From Papio anubis (lineage: Eukaryota > Chordata > Mammalia > Primates > Cercopithecidae), in the NCBI RefSeq assembly GCF_008728515.1, contig NC_044977.1:164967139-165031138 (forward strand): DNA of 64,000 bases, read 5' to 3'. Below the pieces are notes generated by a model. The model made no database searches, was not told where the DNA came from, and worked only from the letters and a program-made list of their open reading frames with translations. This document shows positions 1-11,377 of this stretch, in pieces. The translations under genes and the position numbers were made by a program. Each line of letters opens with the position of its first letter. The stretch's first letter is position 1.

Positions 1-1589
1 CCTCTTATCCTCTATAATTCTTCTTCTCTGCTACAAAACACATATGTCAATGATGGAAAAACCACTCCTCTTTATACAAAACAATATAAAGTATCAGAAG
101 ATATATTATATTTAACAAGGTTATATTTCCAACAGAGGTCAATTTATTATGAAACCAATAAAACTTAAGCCTTGAGACTCTCAATTATCTCAACCCATTC
201 TGAGGCCCAGGATCTAATTTTTATATTCTTAATTTAAACTCTTTTTCTAAAAGAGGGTACCCTGGTTATTTGGACTCCACAGAACCCGTATCTGCCCTTT
301 ATCTTAACCTCTGTTGAAGTGAGCCCCAATCCCAGCTAGTAATGCAACATAGTTGTATATGTGTTTGTATCCTAATTCAGTTCTATCATGCTTTCAAATT
401 CATTGTTCTTATAATCAACAACCATGAAAAATAAACTCAAAGGAAGGAATAACAAACAAAAAGAACAAACAACTTTGAGAGTCCTTGAACACAGAGTGTT
501 CTAGGCCCAGTGGGATTCCAAAATGAGGACAAGAATCCTTCTCTAGTCTGCACCAAATGGTGATTTATAGTTTTAATTTTTTTTTCTTTTCTTTTTTTTC
601 TTTACCTGAGGGTTCTTGTTTCAGGTGAATTACCTCAGGGAGAAAGCCCATTTTTGATACTCCTAATCTCCCACTATTTTTTCTAGGTTGTGAAACCTCA
701 ATTGCTTTGGAGAGAAGATGGATTAAAATTACAATTACATTCATTAGCATATCTAAATGGAAGCATCCTGCCTTACTGTATGTACTCATTAAGAGTGAGC
801 ATCAACAGCATTTCAGAATTTGCTGCATTAATTAGATGATGGAATCGTGCACATCCTTAGTACTTCTGCACAGGATGGAAGGAGCCTGAGGGTTAGGACC
901 TGACTTGGCCATGGCTCTGGGGGGTTTCTGTCTCTGTAATTTCTATACCCCTCCACAGTATAGGCCCTGCTCTCATCTGTCTTTAAAATAACCATCTTCA
1001 GGTTTCATAAGTATGTACTCAAACTTAAATCCTATTTTAGAAGAAGAAGAACAGATAACTCTCAAATAACTCCACATGGAGTTGAGCACGTCGGCTGAGG
1101 TATTGGTGAGATCATCGCAGAAAAAGAAACCTCATTTATTTTTTTTCCTTTTGCTCTGGACAGCAACATCCTGGCACTTTTCCAAGCCGTGCTGACTAAT
1201 GAGAAGTTGTAGAGTTCATGTACACCTTCTAATATTTGGCTTTGCAAATGTTCTCTGTGACTTCTGCTCAGCATCGTGGTGAACCACTTATTCCTCAGTC
1301 CTCATGCTTCCATATGAACAGCACACTACTTGAGAAACCCTCTAGTCCCCTTTCCACTCCCTTACTCCTTCCAAGTCTAGGGAGGAGAACTCATTTGATT
1401 GGTGAACTTGGGAGAAGGAATTGAGAAGTCTTGGAGCAGTGCCTTCCTTCCTCTCTGTTTGGAATCCACTTGTCTATAGAGGGTACTTGTTCTGTCTGTT
1501 CTCTGCCATGCAATCAGTATCCACGGGTTATAAAGACCTGGTGTTTTCAGCCATATCCATGACTACATGTGTAAGTCTGTTTGGGATCA
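1..1589. other. Unassigned non-coding DNA
   Basis: No repeat family, exon or RNA gene was recognised. It is AT-rich with a T-rich stretch near 577-602. Short open frames on both strands (up to about 93 codons) have no recognisable protein features and overlap each other, as expected by chance. Confidence 0.5.
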
Positions 1590-2118
1590 TCCCCCAAAAT
1601 AGGCTGCCAACAATTCCTCCTCTTCCTGCACATGCTTGCCTATTTTTCCATCAAGAATTAAAATCTATTTCCCCACTTCTTAAATCCAGGCTGGACTTCT
1701 GATTTATTTACACTAACAAAGTACCATGTTACTGATGCTTTATGAGTTCTAGGTCTAGACCTTAAAGGGCCCGACAGCTTCCATTTTTTCCCCTCGTGGA
1801 ATCTATTTGCCATGTTGTGTGGAAATCCAGCCTGTCTTGCCAAAGACACAAGGAGTGTGAGAAGTTCCACATGAAGGGACCATGTAGAGGACAACAAAAG
1901 CATCATGGCCAAATCCAGCCCTAAGGCTCTAGACATGTAAGGCGGCCCTCTTGGGCCACCCAGCCCAGCCTGTCTGCCACCTGAATGCAGACAATATGAA
2001 TATCTCCATCAACACCACGTGGAGTAGAACAGCCCAGTCAACCTATGGAGTCATCAGAAGTAATGAAACATTAACACTCTAAGCTTTCTAATTTGTTACA
2101 TAGCAATAGATAACTCAT
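1590..2118 (+). mobile_element. MLT1-type MaLR LTR (old)
   Basis: The text follows the MLT1 LTR layout in sense: a 'tgcttgcctatttttccatc' block, the 'ggctggacttctga' block, a 'ccatgttgtgtgg' block, and the characteristic 3' end with 'ttgttacatagcaatagata' at about 2094-2113. Divergence is high, which fits an old mammalian copy. The 5' edge is uncertain by 50-100 bp, and no target duplication was found. MaLR LTRs are ERVL-related and non-autonomous, and this copy has no coding capacity. Confidence 0.75.
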
Positions 2119-2349
2119 TGTTTTTGCAAATTCATGAAATTTTAGAGGTGATGACTCAGCAAGCCCACTTGGGCACAAACTTAAATCATATTCTGCAAAT
2201 AGCTTTATTAGTAATTAAGATGGTAGTTTAATGTCCATCTTCTACTCCTGGGTCTGGTCATCTATTGAGTCAGAACTCTGGAGAGGAGAACTGACTAAGA
2301 CTCCTTAACTAGAAAATACTTTTTAAAAAAAATTTACCTAAAAACCTGT
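2119..2349. other. Unassigned spacer
   Basis: No recognisable feature between the MLT1 LTR and the L2 fragment. Confidence 0.4.
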
Positions 2350-2560
2350 GTGTCCTCTAAGAGTCAGCCCAAATGTCACTTAGAAAATAACTTACTTGAT
2401 GCAGATCCCTCCTCTCTGTATTTTCCCGGAGTGTGACTTCATCATAGCACATGTTTGCACTTTGTGTTTGATATTACTCAACACTCATTGAAGTCAGGGG
2501 ATAGGTTTTATCTGAATTTACCTCACCACCCTCACGAACATGCCTAATCCAACGTTACAT
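2350..2560 (+). repeat. L2 LINE 3' end fragment
   Basis: Sense-strand match to the last few hundred bases of L2: 'aagagtcagcccaaatgtca', a 'gatccctcctctctgtattt' segment, 'catcatagcacatgtttgca', and then the region that in L2 precedes the final 'ggcacatagtagg' motif. It is strongly diverged, as is normal for this pre-eutherian LINE. Confidence 0.7.
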
Positions 2561-2744
2561 TTGATAAACACTTATTTTATATAATACCTGAGAAAATTTG
2601 TCTGCTTTGCTTCAGTTAAGAGTATGAAGCTGCTTCACTCTCCCAATTCTTGTTTTCCTAAAAGGTTTTTTTTTCGATGTTTTGGTCTTTATACAAAACA
2701 ATATAAATTACCAGAGTACATATTATACATATTTGGTGTACAGT

Positions 2745-2895
2745 TTGGTGAAGTGGAAAGAGCACTAGCTTTTGGATGAAGTTAAGTTTCAAACTTATTT
2801 CTGGTAGTTTTTGCTTATGTGGAATTGAGTGACCACTTTCCATTTCTGAGCTCTAATCTCCTCATTGTAAGACAGGAATAATTAGTGATAGACTT
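2745..2895 (+). repeat. MIR SINE fragment
   Basis: Sense-strand match to the MIR 5' and core regions: 'gtggaaagagcactagcttt', a degenerate middle, then 'gagctctaatctcctcattg' and 'gacaggaataattagtgat', which correspond to the MIR 'cctcatctgtaaaatgggg' segment. Old and diverged. Confidence 0.6.
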
Positions 2896-3156
2896 CCAGT
2901 AATAGAGTTTTTAAACAGTTTTATTGAGATATAGCTCACATACCATACAATTTACCCATTTGACATGTACAATCACCACAATCTCACAATCTGATTTTGA
3001 AATATTCCTGTGACCCCATACCCATTAGTAGCCACTCCCCATTTCCCCATTTCTCTTAACACTGAGCAATCACTAATCTGCTTTCTGTCTCTATAGAATT
3101 GTCTATTCTGATAATTTATAAACATTCAATCCTACAATATATGATCTTTTGTGACC

Positions 3157-3158
<2 letters not shown>

Positions 3159-3190
<32 letters not shown>
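3159..3190. repeat. (TA)n microsatellite inside an Alu insertion
   Basis: An almost pure TA run lying between the left copy of the Alu target duplication (3150-3158) and the Alu T-rich tail. It therefore arose within the inserted A-tail rather than in host sequence. Confidence 0.85.
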
Positions 3191-3489
3191 TTATTTTATT
3201 TTTTTTTTTTGAGACAGAGTGTCACTCTCTCACCAGGCTGGAGTGCAGTGGCACGATCTCAGTTACTGCAACCTCTGCCTCCTGGGTTCAAGTGATTCTC
3301 CTGCCTTAGCCTCCCAAGTAGCTGGGACTACAGGCATGTGCCACCAGGCCCAGCTAATTTTAGTATTTTTAGTAGAGATGGAGTTTAACCATGTTGGTCA
3401 GGATGGTCTCGATCTCTTGACCTCGTGATTCGCCTGCCTCAGCCTCCCAAAGTGCTGGGATTACAGGCATGAGCCACCACGCCCAACCC
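3191..3489 (-). mobile_element. Alu (AluSc/AluY-like), full length, antisense
   Basis: Complete reverse-orientation Alu: T-run, 'gagacagagtgtcactctct', 'ggctggagtgcagtggcacg', 'agtagctgggactacaggca', 'caaagtgctgggattacagg', and a degraded terminal 'cgcccaacc'. The 'gtctcgatctcttgacctcg' segment is the form seen in younger subfamilies. Target duplication TGTGACCAT occurs at 3150-3158 and 3490-3498. It inserted into the L1M 3' region. An open frame across it is an Alu artefact. Confidence 0.95.
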
Positions 3490-3857
3490 TGTGACCATGT
3501 TTTTTCACTTAACAGAATGCTTTCAGGGTTCATCATGTTGTAGCATGTATTAGTACTTCATTCAATTTTACTGCTGAATAATACATTGTTGTGTGGTTGT
3601 AGGACATTCTTGTTGTCCATTTATCAGTTGATGGACATTTGGGTGGTTTCCACTATTTGACTATTATAAGCTGTGCTTCCATGAACATTTGTGTATAAGA
3701 TTTTACGTGTACATACATTTCATTTCTTGTAGATATATATGTAGGATTATATACATAGGAGTGGAATTGTAGTATATGAGTGTTCCTGTTTCTCCTCATC
3801 AACACTTATTATTGTCTGCATTTTGGCTCTAGTCATTCTAGTGGATGTGAAGTGGTA

Positions 3858-4422
3858 GGGACATACCATCAAGATAGTGTGGGTTCAGTCCCAGACCACC
3901 ATGATAAAGTGAATATTGCAATAAACTAAGTCACACAATTTTCTTGGTTTCCTGGTGCATATAACATATATGTTTACACTATTCTGTAGTCCATGAAGTG
4001 TATAATAGCATTATAGCTACCCCTTTTACTTGAACACTAAGAGGCCATTGTAGGATTATTAATTGGCCTTATTTCAATATTGTGTCCCAGAGAAAGAGAG
4101 AAATGGAGAACGGCTTGTCAGTAGAGCAGTTGGAACACATACAACATTTGTCAATAAAGTTTCCTGTCCTGTATAGGTGGTTCCTAGTGTTCCCAAACCA
4201 TTACAATAGTAACATCAAACATGACTGATTACAGATCACTATAACAGATAGAATAATAATTTAAAAGTTCAAAATATTGCAAGAAATACAAAAACGTGAT
4301 ACAGAGATATAAAGTGAGCTTTTGGAAAAATAGTGTCAATAAACTTGCTGGATGACGGCTTGCCACAACTCTTTGAAGAAACATAAAGCAAAACACAGTA
4401 GAATGAGTGAGGTATGCCCTCT
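3858..4422 (-). mobile_element. Tigger1-like DNA transposon, internally deleted
   Basis: The ends are the Tigger terminal inverted repeats: 'gtgggttcagtcccagacca' with 'aatattgcaataaac' on the left, and 'gaggtatgccctctg' on the right. Inside, 'tgaacactaagaggccattg' and 'caaaatattgcaagaaatac' match Tigger1 near its 5' and 3' parts, but the transposase region is absent, leaving a 565-bp non-autonomous derivative. It interrupts the L1M phrase 'gtgaagtggta / ttttattgtgg' at a TA, the target dinucleotide of Tc1/mariner elements. The orientation call is the one that places the usual Tigger1 5' end on the minus strand, and is moderately sure. Confidence 0.85.
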
Positions 4423-5060
4423 GTTTTATTGTGGTTTGATTTGTATTTCCATAATGAATAATTATGTTGAGTATCTTTTCATGTGCTTATTATCATTCAC
4501 AGATTTTTTTCTGGAGAAACATCTATTTGTATCTGCTACCTATTTTAAAAATTGGGTTATTTGGTTTTTTATTGTTGAGTTGTAAGATTTCTTAATTTAT
4601 TCTAGATATAATTCTCCTATTAGATAAACAATTTGCAAACATTTCTTCACACTCCATAAGGTATCTTTGCACTTTCTTGATGGTATCCTTTGAGGCACAA
4701 AAGTTTTTAATTATGGCAAATTCTAATTTGTCTATTTTTTCTTTTGTCACTATTGTTTTGGTGTTGTATTTCGCCTAACTCATGTTCATAAAAATTTATT
4801 TCTCTGTTTTATTCTAAGAGTTGTATGGTTTTAGCTCTTAGAACCCATTCTGAGGTAATTTTTTGAGGAAAAGGTCCAACTTCATTCTTTTGCGTGTGAC
4901 TATCCAGTTATCCAACACCATTTGTTGTAAAGATTATCATTTCCTCATTGAATTATCTTAGCACTCTTGTAAAAAAATCAATTGACAGTAAATATGAGGG
5001 TTTATTTCTGGACTTTCAATTATGTCCCATTACATGACTCTATTTTAGATTTATACTGAC

Positions 5061-5439
5061 ATTGTTCCAGTGAAATTCTCTTTTCTTTTTTGTGCTATGA
5101 TCATTATACATATTATGTCCATACATCTTTTAAGCACAATACATTGTTATAATTGTGTTTTCTAAATAAATTCCAAAGAGACATGAGAACAAGTATATAT
5201 ATTTTAGGAGATTGTTACATTAATCTTCTTATTTATCTTTTTCATCCCTTCATTTAATCCTGTGGATATTAGTTAAAATCTGGTATTCTTTTCTTACTCC
5301 AACATAACTACCCCCCTGCTCCTTACTCCAATATAACTGTGCTGCTATCATCAAGTATATTATATATGCTATAAGCCCAACAATACAATTATATACATAT
5401 TGTTTTATGCTACATCATTATCTTTACTACCATGCTTTC
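5061..5439. other. Unassigned AT-rich DNA between two L1M segments
   Basis: No landmark phrase is recognisable. It may be badly decayed L1, since it sits exactly where the rest of ORF2 would be expected. Confidence 0.4.
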
Positions 5440-8250
5440 TTTTTTCATGTCTGAAGAACCTTCTTTAGACTTTCTTGTAAGACAGATTTGCTAGCAACAG
5501 ATTCTCTCAGTTTTTGTTTATCTTGGAATGCATTTGTTTCACTTTCATTTTTTAAAGATAATTTTGCTAGAGATTCTTGGGGTTGAACATTGTTTAATCG
5601 TTAGTGATTTTTTCTTTTCTGTGGAAGTTTTATTTGAGGTTCGGGGTGCATGTGCAGATTTGTTACATAGGTCAACTAATGTCATGGGGGTTTGTTGTGC
5701 AGATTATTTAATCACCCATGTACTACGACTAGTATCCGATAATTAATTTTTCTGATCCTCTCCCTCCTCCCACCCTTCACCCTTACATAAAACTCAGTGT
5801 CTGTGGTTGCCCTCTTTGTGTCCATGAGTTCTCATCATTTAGCTTCCACTTACAAGTAAGAACATGTAGTATCTTTGTTTTATGTTCCTATGTTAGTTTC
5901 CTAAGGATAATGGCCTCCAGCTCCATCCATGTTCCCATGAAAGACATGATTTCACTCTTTCTTATGGCTGCACGGTATTCCATGGTGTAGACATGCCACA
6001 TTTTCTTTATCCGATCTGCCGTTGGTGGGCATTTAGGTTGATTTCATATCTTTGAACTTTTAGCATTTTAAATTGCCTTTTGACATCCATTGTTTCTGAT
6101 GAGAAGTCAACTATTAATGTTTAGGTATCACTTTTACATGATGATCACTTTTATCTCTTCCTCTTTTCAAAATTTGCTCCATGTTTTTAATCTTTCAACA
6201 TGTTAACTATGATGTATAGATATAGTTGTGGGTATATAGGTGTGTATTTCTTTACATTTGTCCTACTTAGAGTTTCTTGAACTTCGGGGTATGTGCAGAT
6301 TAATGTTTTTCATCAAATTTAGGAAGATTTCAGCCTTTCTTACTTCAAATATTTTTATTTGTACTTTCCCTCTCCCCTCTCCTAGTGGTATTCCCATTAA
6401 GCTTATGCTAGTGCACTTGAAAATGTCTCATATTTCTCTGGGACTCTGCTCATTTTTATTTATTCTTTTTTTCCTCTGTGTTCTTCAGATTGCATAATCT
6501 CCATTGATCTATCTTTAGGCTCTCTAGTTCTCTTTTCTGCCAGCTCCAATCTACTGTCAAGCCCCTCTAGTGATTTACAATTTTGCTTATTTTACTCTTC
6601 CACTACACGACTGCCATTTGACTCATTTAAAAAAATAATAATTTTATCTTTTTTTCTATTCTCTTTTGGATAAGACATTATTACCTCATCAAGATATGAA
6701 GAGATATACCTTTCTTTTATGCTTTAAGCATAGTTTCCTTTAGTTCTTTAAACGTGTTATAATGGCTACTTTTATGTCTTTTTAAAATCTGACGTCGTGT
6801 TCCTTTCACGGGCAGCTTCTGTTCCCTGCTTTTTTTCTGTGTATGAGTCACGCTTTCCTATTTATTTGTATGTCTCATAATTTTTTACTGGAAACTAGAT
6901 ATTTTAGTTAATGTATTGTAGATACTTTGGTTATTGACTTTCCTGTTGCAGGAGTTGTGACTGTGTTTGCTTGACCCATTGTTTATTTGTTTAGTAACTT
7001 CGATGAACTAAATCTGTGAAGTCTATTTCCACAGTGTTCCGTCTTATTTACACGTTTGTCCTCAGAGGGTGCAGCCTTGGGCATATGTACAGTCATGATC
7101 CTGCCCGCCACACCCCCACCCCTTCAGTGGTGATAGTGATTTTATCCTGGCTTTCGGATTGTCTCTTTGCCTGATTTTCCTGTTAAACTTCTGGCTGGTC
7201 TGCCTGTATTGGTATCACACCCAGCTCTTAGTGTCCGTGAATTACTAGCTTATTGCTCCATTGTTTTCAACAATGGCTGGGGCATGAGTTGCTCCAGTGT
7301 CCAATCCAATTAAACATGGGTTTGCACAGGTATTCTTTGTGGCCCGTCTTTGAGACTTTCTCAGATCACTAGAGTGTTCTTCTTAGTTAACTCTTTTCTT
7401 TTAATAAGACCAGCTCCTGGCTGGTCTCCATTTCACTTGTTGCCATCATGCAGCTACTAGACTTCTTTTAATTTCTCATCACTAAAGTCTCCACTATTTT
7501 CAACAATTACCTAAGGTTTGAACTTCCCTATGCTCTACTCCAAATAATGCTGGTTACTTTATGGAGAGCTATGGACCTCTCTGCTCTTACAGCCTGCCCT
7601 CCCCATGGACAGAACATCAGGATTATTACTCTGGAGTTAAAAAATGGAAAGTGGCCAGCTTCTTCAGGGGTGACATCCTTACTCTATTAGGGGGTCATTG
7701 GTTCTGGGAGGTATCTCTATTGGTGAACTGACACAAGAGCAAATAGGTCTCAATACTCTTAAGTTGCACATATACTGGACAAAGCTCCACCATACAAGTG
7801 GGGACTGGTCAGAAAAAGGGAGCCCTAGACCTCCAGGCCACACTTGCCTTGAACACAGCTTCTGCCAGCTAAAGCTTGGAGAGAGGAAAAACGCTGGTGT
7901 CCTGATGCTCCAGGGAAGAAGTCATGGCCCTAGACTGAAAGCTAAGAGGAGGCACAGCCCTGTGATTTTGTTTAAAGTCACCAGGAGTAGAGCTGCCACC
8001 ACACTCAACTGGAGTCAGGTGGGGCTGGGGCAGGGAAGAGATCTGGTCATGGTTCAGTGTCACAGACTTCCTATTTTTACCAAGATTCGGTAATTTTCTC
8101 TTGAATAAAATATTTCTCCATTTTCTGCATGCCCTTAGCATAAAATTTCTAGAGACTTTAATTTTTTTCTTAAAAAAAATCTTTGACCAGGTAGGTTGTT
8201 CTACTGAGGAGGGCATCTACACAGCTCCTCACATTGCCACTTCAATTTTG
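5440..8250 (-). mobile_element. L1M/HAL1-like LINE, ORF1 and 5' region (interrupted)
   Basis: Antisense old L1 5' portion. Phrases include 'gaagaaccttctttagactt', 'ctctcagtttttgtttatct', 'catcaaatttaggaagattt', 'ctctagtgatttacaatttt', 'ttcctttagttctttaaacg' and, near the 5' end, 'ctgaggagggcatctacaca' followed by 'gctcctcacattgcc'. These belong to the ORF1 and 5' UTR zone of L1M elements, and HAL1 (an L1 lacking ORF2) shares it. The segment from about 7560 on is less certain. It is split by a younger L1 3' end at 5622-6048. No intact frame. Confidence 0.65.
5622..6048 (-). mobile_element. L1 (L1MA/L1PB-like) 3' end, 5'-truncated
   Basis: Antisense of the final roughly 430 bp of a younger L1: 'ttcggggtgcatgtgcagat', 'gtttgttgtgcagattattt', 'tcacccatgtactacgacta', 'tccatccatgttcccatgaa', 'ggctgcacggtattccatgg', and 'gtgggcatttaggttgattt' at the truncated 5' side. 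Better conserved than the surrounding L1M, so it inserted later. Typical 5'-truncated target-primed copy. I could not fix its target duplication. Confidence 0.85.
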
Positions 8251-8442
8251 TAGTAGATTTATGTTTAGCTTAGTATAAGTTCAATATTTTTCCAAAGTCT
8301 TGCTGAGAATGGAAATTTTGTATTGATTTAAATCTTGATGCAAATGTGATGCATTCTTTTACTTTCTATCTATACATTGTTAGAGTCAAGAATATGAACT
8401 CTTCAAAGATCATAAACAGATTGACCAATTAAAAATTGGGGG

Positions 8443-8596
8443 AATTTAGCCAGGTGTGGTGGTACATGCATGTAGTCCCAACTACTCAGGGGGCTGAGGC
8501 AGGAGGATCACTTAAGCCCAAGAGTTTGAGGCTGTAGTGAGCTATGATGTTGCCACTGCATTCCGGTCTGAGCAAGAGAATGAGACCACACCTCTG

Positions 8597-8628
<32 letters not shown>
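8443..8628 (+). mobile_element. AluJ right-arm fragment with 32-A tail
   Basis: The sense match begins within 'gaatttagccaggtgtggtg', continues with 'ggctgaggcaggaggatcac' and 'ggctgtagtgagctatgatg', and ends in an uninterrupted A-run at 8597-8628. The left arm is missing. The 'gatcacttaagcccaagagt' form is AluJ-like, yet the tail is unusually clean for so old an element. Confidence 0.85.
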
Positions 8629-8630
<2 letters not shown>

Positions 8631-9984
8631 GGAAGGAAATATCCAGAGATATATAGAGGAAGAATATCATTATCCTCACAGAAATGATGTAATTTATAAT
8701 GCTAAAGTAAACTACATAAAACTGAATTAATCTAAGTTCTAGTCTAAAACTGAGATACACTTTAAAAATTAATCCAACATTTGATTTGAAATGCAACTTA
8801 CATTGGAAATGTGGAAAGAGGATATCATTTGATATAATCATGTTTTTAAGTTCTTGTACCTTCAGATCTATTTCTTTTATGTAAGTTAGGTTCTCAGGCT
8901 CTCTGGGACATTCTCTGAATGTCCTCCTTCTTACCCTTTATTTCTCCCCCGCCCCCACCCGCTGACACACACACAACCCAATCTGCATTGGCTTTTCTCC
9001 TCTCTGGTTTTTTCCTATTTGTATCTGTTAATCTCTCTTCTGCCACTAACCCTCTGTTTTCAATTTTCAGTGACTTACTGTTCTCTCTCTCAATTCCTTT
9101 CATGATTCTCCACAAGAACAACTCAGAATCCAAGTTAGCAGACACAGATTTCTTGTTAACAGTGTTATGGGAAAAAGATATTTTGAATACTTAGATGTTA
9201 TGTTTTTTTTTTCTATTCACTAGAAGAAAAGATTGCCAATACTAAAATCCTTCTGTATTAGTAAAAATGGCAATCATGGAATAATGAGCTGGTACCCTCA
9301 CATTAAATACGGCCAACAAACATCTTTGTTTTAACCTTTCTTACTTATTCTGTTCTTAGCCATTTTGGAAAACTAAGACATCTTACCAGACACTTCAATA
9401 GTATGTATTTCATAAAAATTAAATTAAATAACTAGCATATAAGTCACTTCTTTAGTAGCTGCTCAATAAAGGTTAATTTTCTTTCTATTTTCTGCTTACT
9501 ACTGGGTAATTGAGCCTGTGCATACAGAATGGGAAAGTGCCACACTCCTTTCTGTAGGCTTCTACTGGTTCATTTTGATTTTCCTGAACATATGAAAATA
9601 TGCCTAGAATGCTGGCAATGATTTTCTAGGATTAGCAGTTGAGAAAAGAATCTTCTGACAGTGGCTTAGGGTTATTCACTAACATATTTACTGTACAGAT
9701 GTACATTGGTAGATTTCAAGCAAGAACTGATGCAGTGTTCCACATTTGCATTAATTAACACAACATTGGCAAGTGGCACTGTTCACAATTTTAAAAATAT
9801 TTTAACTCACTATTGTTTATATCGACCTCTTAAAAATATAAAATGGAAATATTTTCCTTACCAAGATAGTTTTTCCTCTGCATTATGAGCATTCTGGTTT
9901 TTTCATTGGTGGTTTTCTCCTGTTTTGTCTCATAAAGTTAAAAATTAAATATAGAGAATGGTAGATAATAGACAGTTAGCTTAT
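8629..9984. other. Unassigned non-coding DNA
   Basis: No repeat or gene recognised. Contains a C-rich patch at about 8947-8960 and a short stretch near 9440-9480 that faintly resembles an L2/MIR 3' end ('gctgctcaataaaggttaat'). Confidence 0.45.
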
Positions 9985-10009
9985 AGGTAGATAGACAGAT
10001 AGACAGACA
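9985..10009. repeat. Short GATA/GACA microsatellite
   Basis: Imperfect tetranucleotide run (TAGA/CAGA units), about six units. Confidence 0.7.
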
Positions 10010-11289
10010 AACTTATTTTGAAGTTCCGAAACACTATTTCTATATAAAATACTGGTATCTAAAGTCTAGTCTGGGCTGTAGAATTTCTGTTCCCCAAATG
10101 TACACAGAATAGTATCTATGAAGAAAGTTGGCCTAGACTCCACAGAGCTATAAAAACAGCCTATTATATGTAGACCATCACCATCAGTCTACTATATGTA
10201 GACTACCATTATCAATGCTACTGCCACTGCCATCACCACTACCACTACCTCGAACCCCTATCTCACACCAAGTAAGTCGCTGCATAAAGATGACTCAAGG
10301 GAAACCCTCTTGTCAAATGCATAGTCTGTATCTATCTAGCTCAGCTAAAATGGAGAAACGCCAGTTATCTGGTTCAACTTGATCAGTGGAGGCAATCAAA
10401 TATGTATTATATACATGTCTGAAGGCTCTTGCTTGGCTTTGATAGTTGACATATCTCTACTTCAATACAATATAATGTGCCATGAAATTTTCCCCTACAT
10501 TTCTTCCAAAATATTTCAAGAGAATACTGGAGAATTTAAGAAAAAAAAATTTGGATTAAAATGGTATATTCTATCTATATGTAGCTGGAAGGTGAAGGAG
10601 CTATCAGGGAAGAAAATTAGAATCTAGGATAGAAGCAATAAAAAGGAAGGTGCTGTGAAAATCTTAAAAGACTGAGAAAAGAAAGGATCATAAGAGCAGA
10701 GTGGAAATTCACAGACGAAAATGATCTGGCAGGTCATAGAAATAATCTCATCCACTGAGTCAAGCAACACCTTCAAATTTGCATTTTACCTTAGAGTAGC
10801 AAAGAGGACCTGAAAGTGTGCAAGTGACCATGGAACAAAAATTCTTATTTTGTGACAACTTTGTGGGTTTGCACTGTCTTGTTTCACGTCGACATGCATA
10901 GATACCCTATGTTGTAAGGGAACTTTGAAAGAACTGTTTGGCCAAATACTAATTCTGCTGGACATATATAGTTGTTTTACTAAAAGAGTGAAATCATCAA
11001 AAAAGTTAGTGAAACCCTTAAACAAGTGTAATTTTACGCAGAAAGTCTCAGGGCCTTGTGATTAGTGAATTTTCGGAAAAAAAGTAAGTATGTCAGGTAT
11101 CTTTGACCAGGAACATTTTTTTCCTGAAGCTTCTCATAGGATAAAAGAACATTGTCTACGTGGCAAAGCCTGAACTGGGAGTGTTTATTGAGGTACAGTA
11201 TTCTGATGTTTTAAATGAGTGGGAGCAGGATAGTACAGTAGGTTGCTCATCAGTAAGCAGGAGAAGAAAAAAATATACATCCTAAATAC
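10010..11289. other. Unassigned DNA with a small tandem duplication
   Basis: No repeat family recognised. 10161-10216 is an imperfect two-copy 28-bp tandem repeat ('ctattatatgtagac' then 'ctactatatgtagac'), followed by imperfect CAC/TAC trinucleotides to about 10250. Confidence 0.45.
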
Positions 11290-11353
11290 ATACACATGTG
11301 TGTGTATGTGTATATATATAGGTACATATATATGTGTGTGTGTATATATATAA
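11290..11353. repeat. (TG)n/(TA)n microsatellite
   Basis: Alternating TG and TA blocks. Alternating purine-pyrimidine DNA. Confidence 0.85.
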
Positions 11354-11377
11354 GTGGATGATCTAAAACAAAGATAC

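Larger units (their letters stand above)
2907..5060 (-). mobile_element. L1M LINE, 3' UTR and 3' part of ORF2 (interrupted)
   Basis: Antisense L1M. The plus strand starts with 'cagttttattgagatatagc' and runs through landmark L1 antisense phrases: 'caatcactaatctgctttct', 'atggacatttgggtggtttc', 'cataggagtggaattg', 'ttttcatgtgcttattatc', 'ttcattcttttgcgtgtgac' and 'aacaccatttgttg'. This covers the 3' UTR and the C-terminal third of the old ORF2 reverse transcriptase. The reading frame is destroyed. It is split by an Alu (3191-3489) and a Tigger (3858-4422). The 5' part of ORF2 is missing before the L1 5' region that follows, so this is either one internally deleted element or two neighbours. 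Confidence 0.85.

Noticed and set aside
3219..3428. 69-codon frame with a familiar-looking protein sequence
   Set aside because: Standard translation of an antisense Alu, as also at 34826-35088, 40547-40840, 61380-61577 and 19978-20226.
7698..8216. 131- and 115-codon frames on opposite strands
   Set aside because: They overlap each other within an old L1M/HAL1 5' region, have no recognisable domain and no sign of selection visible by eye.
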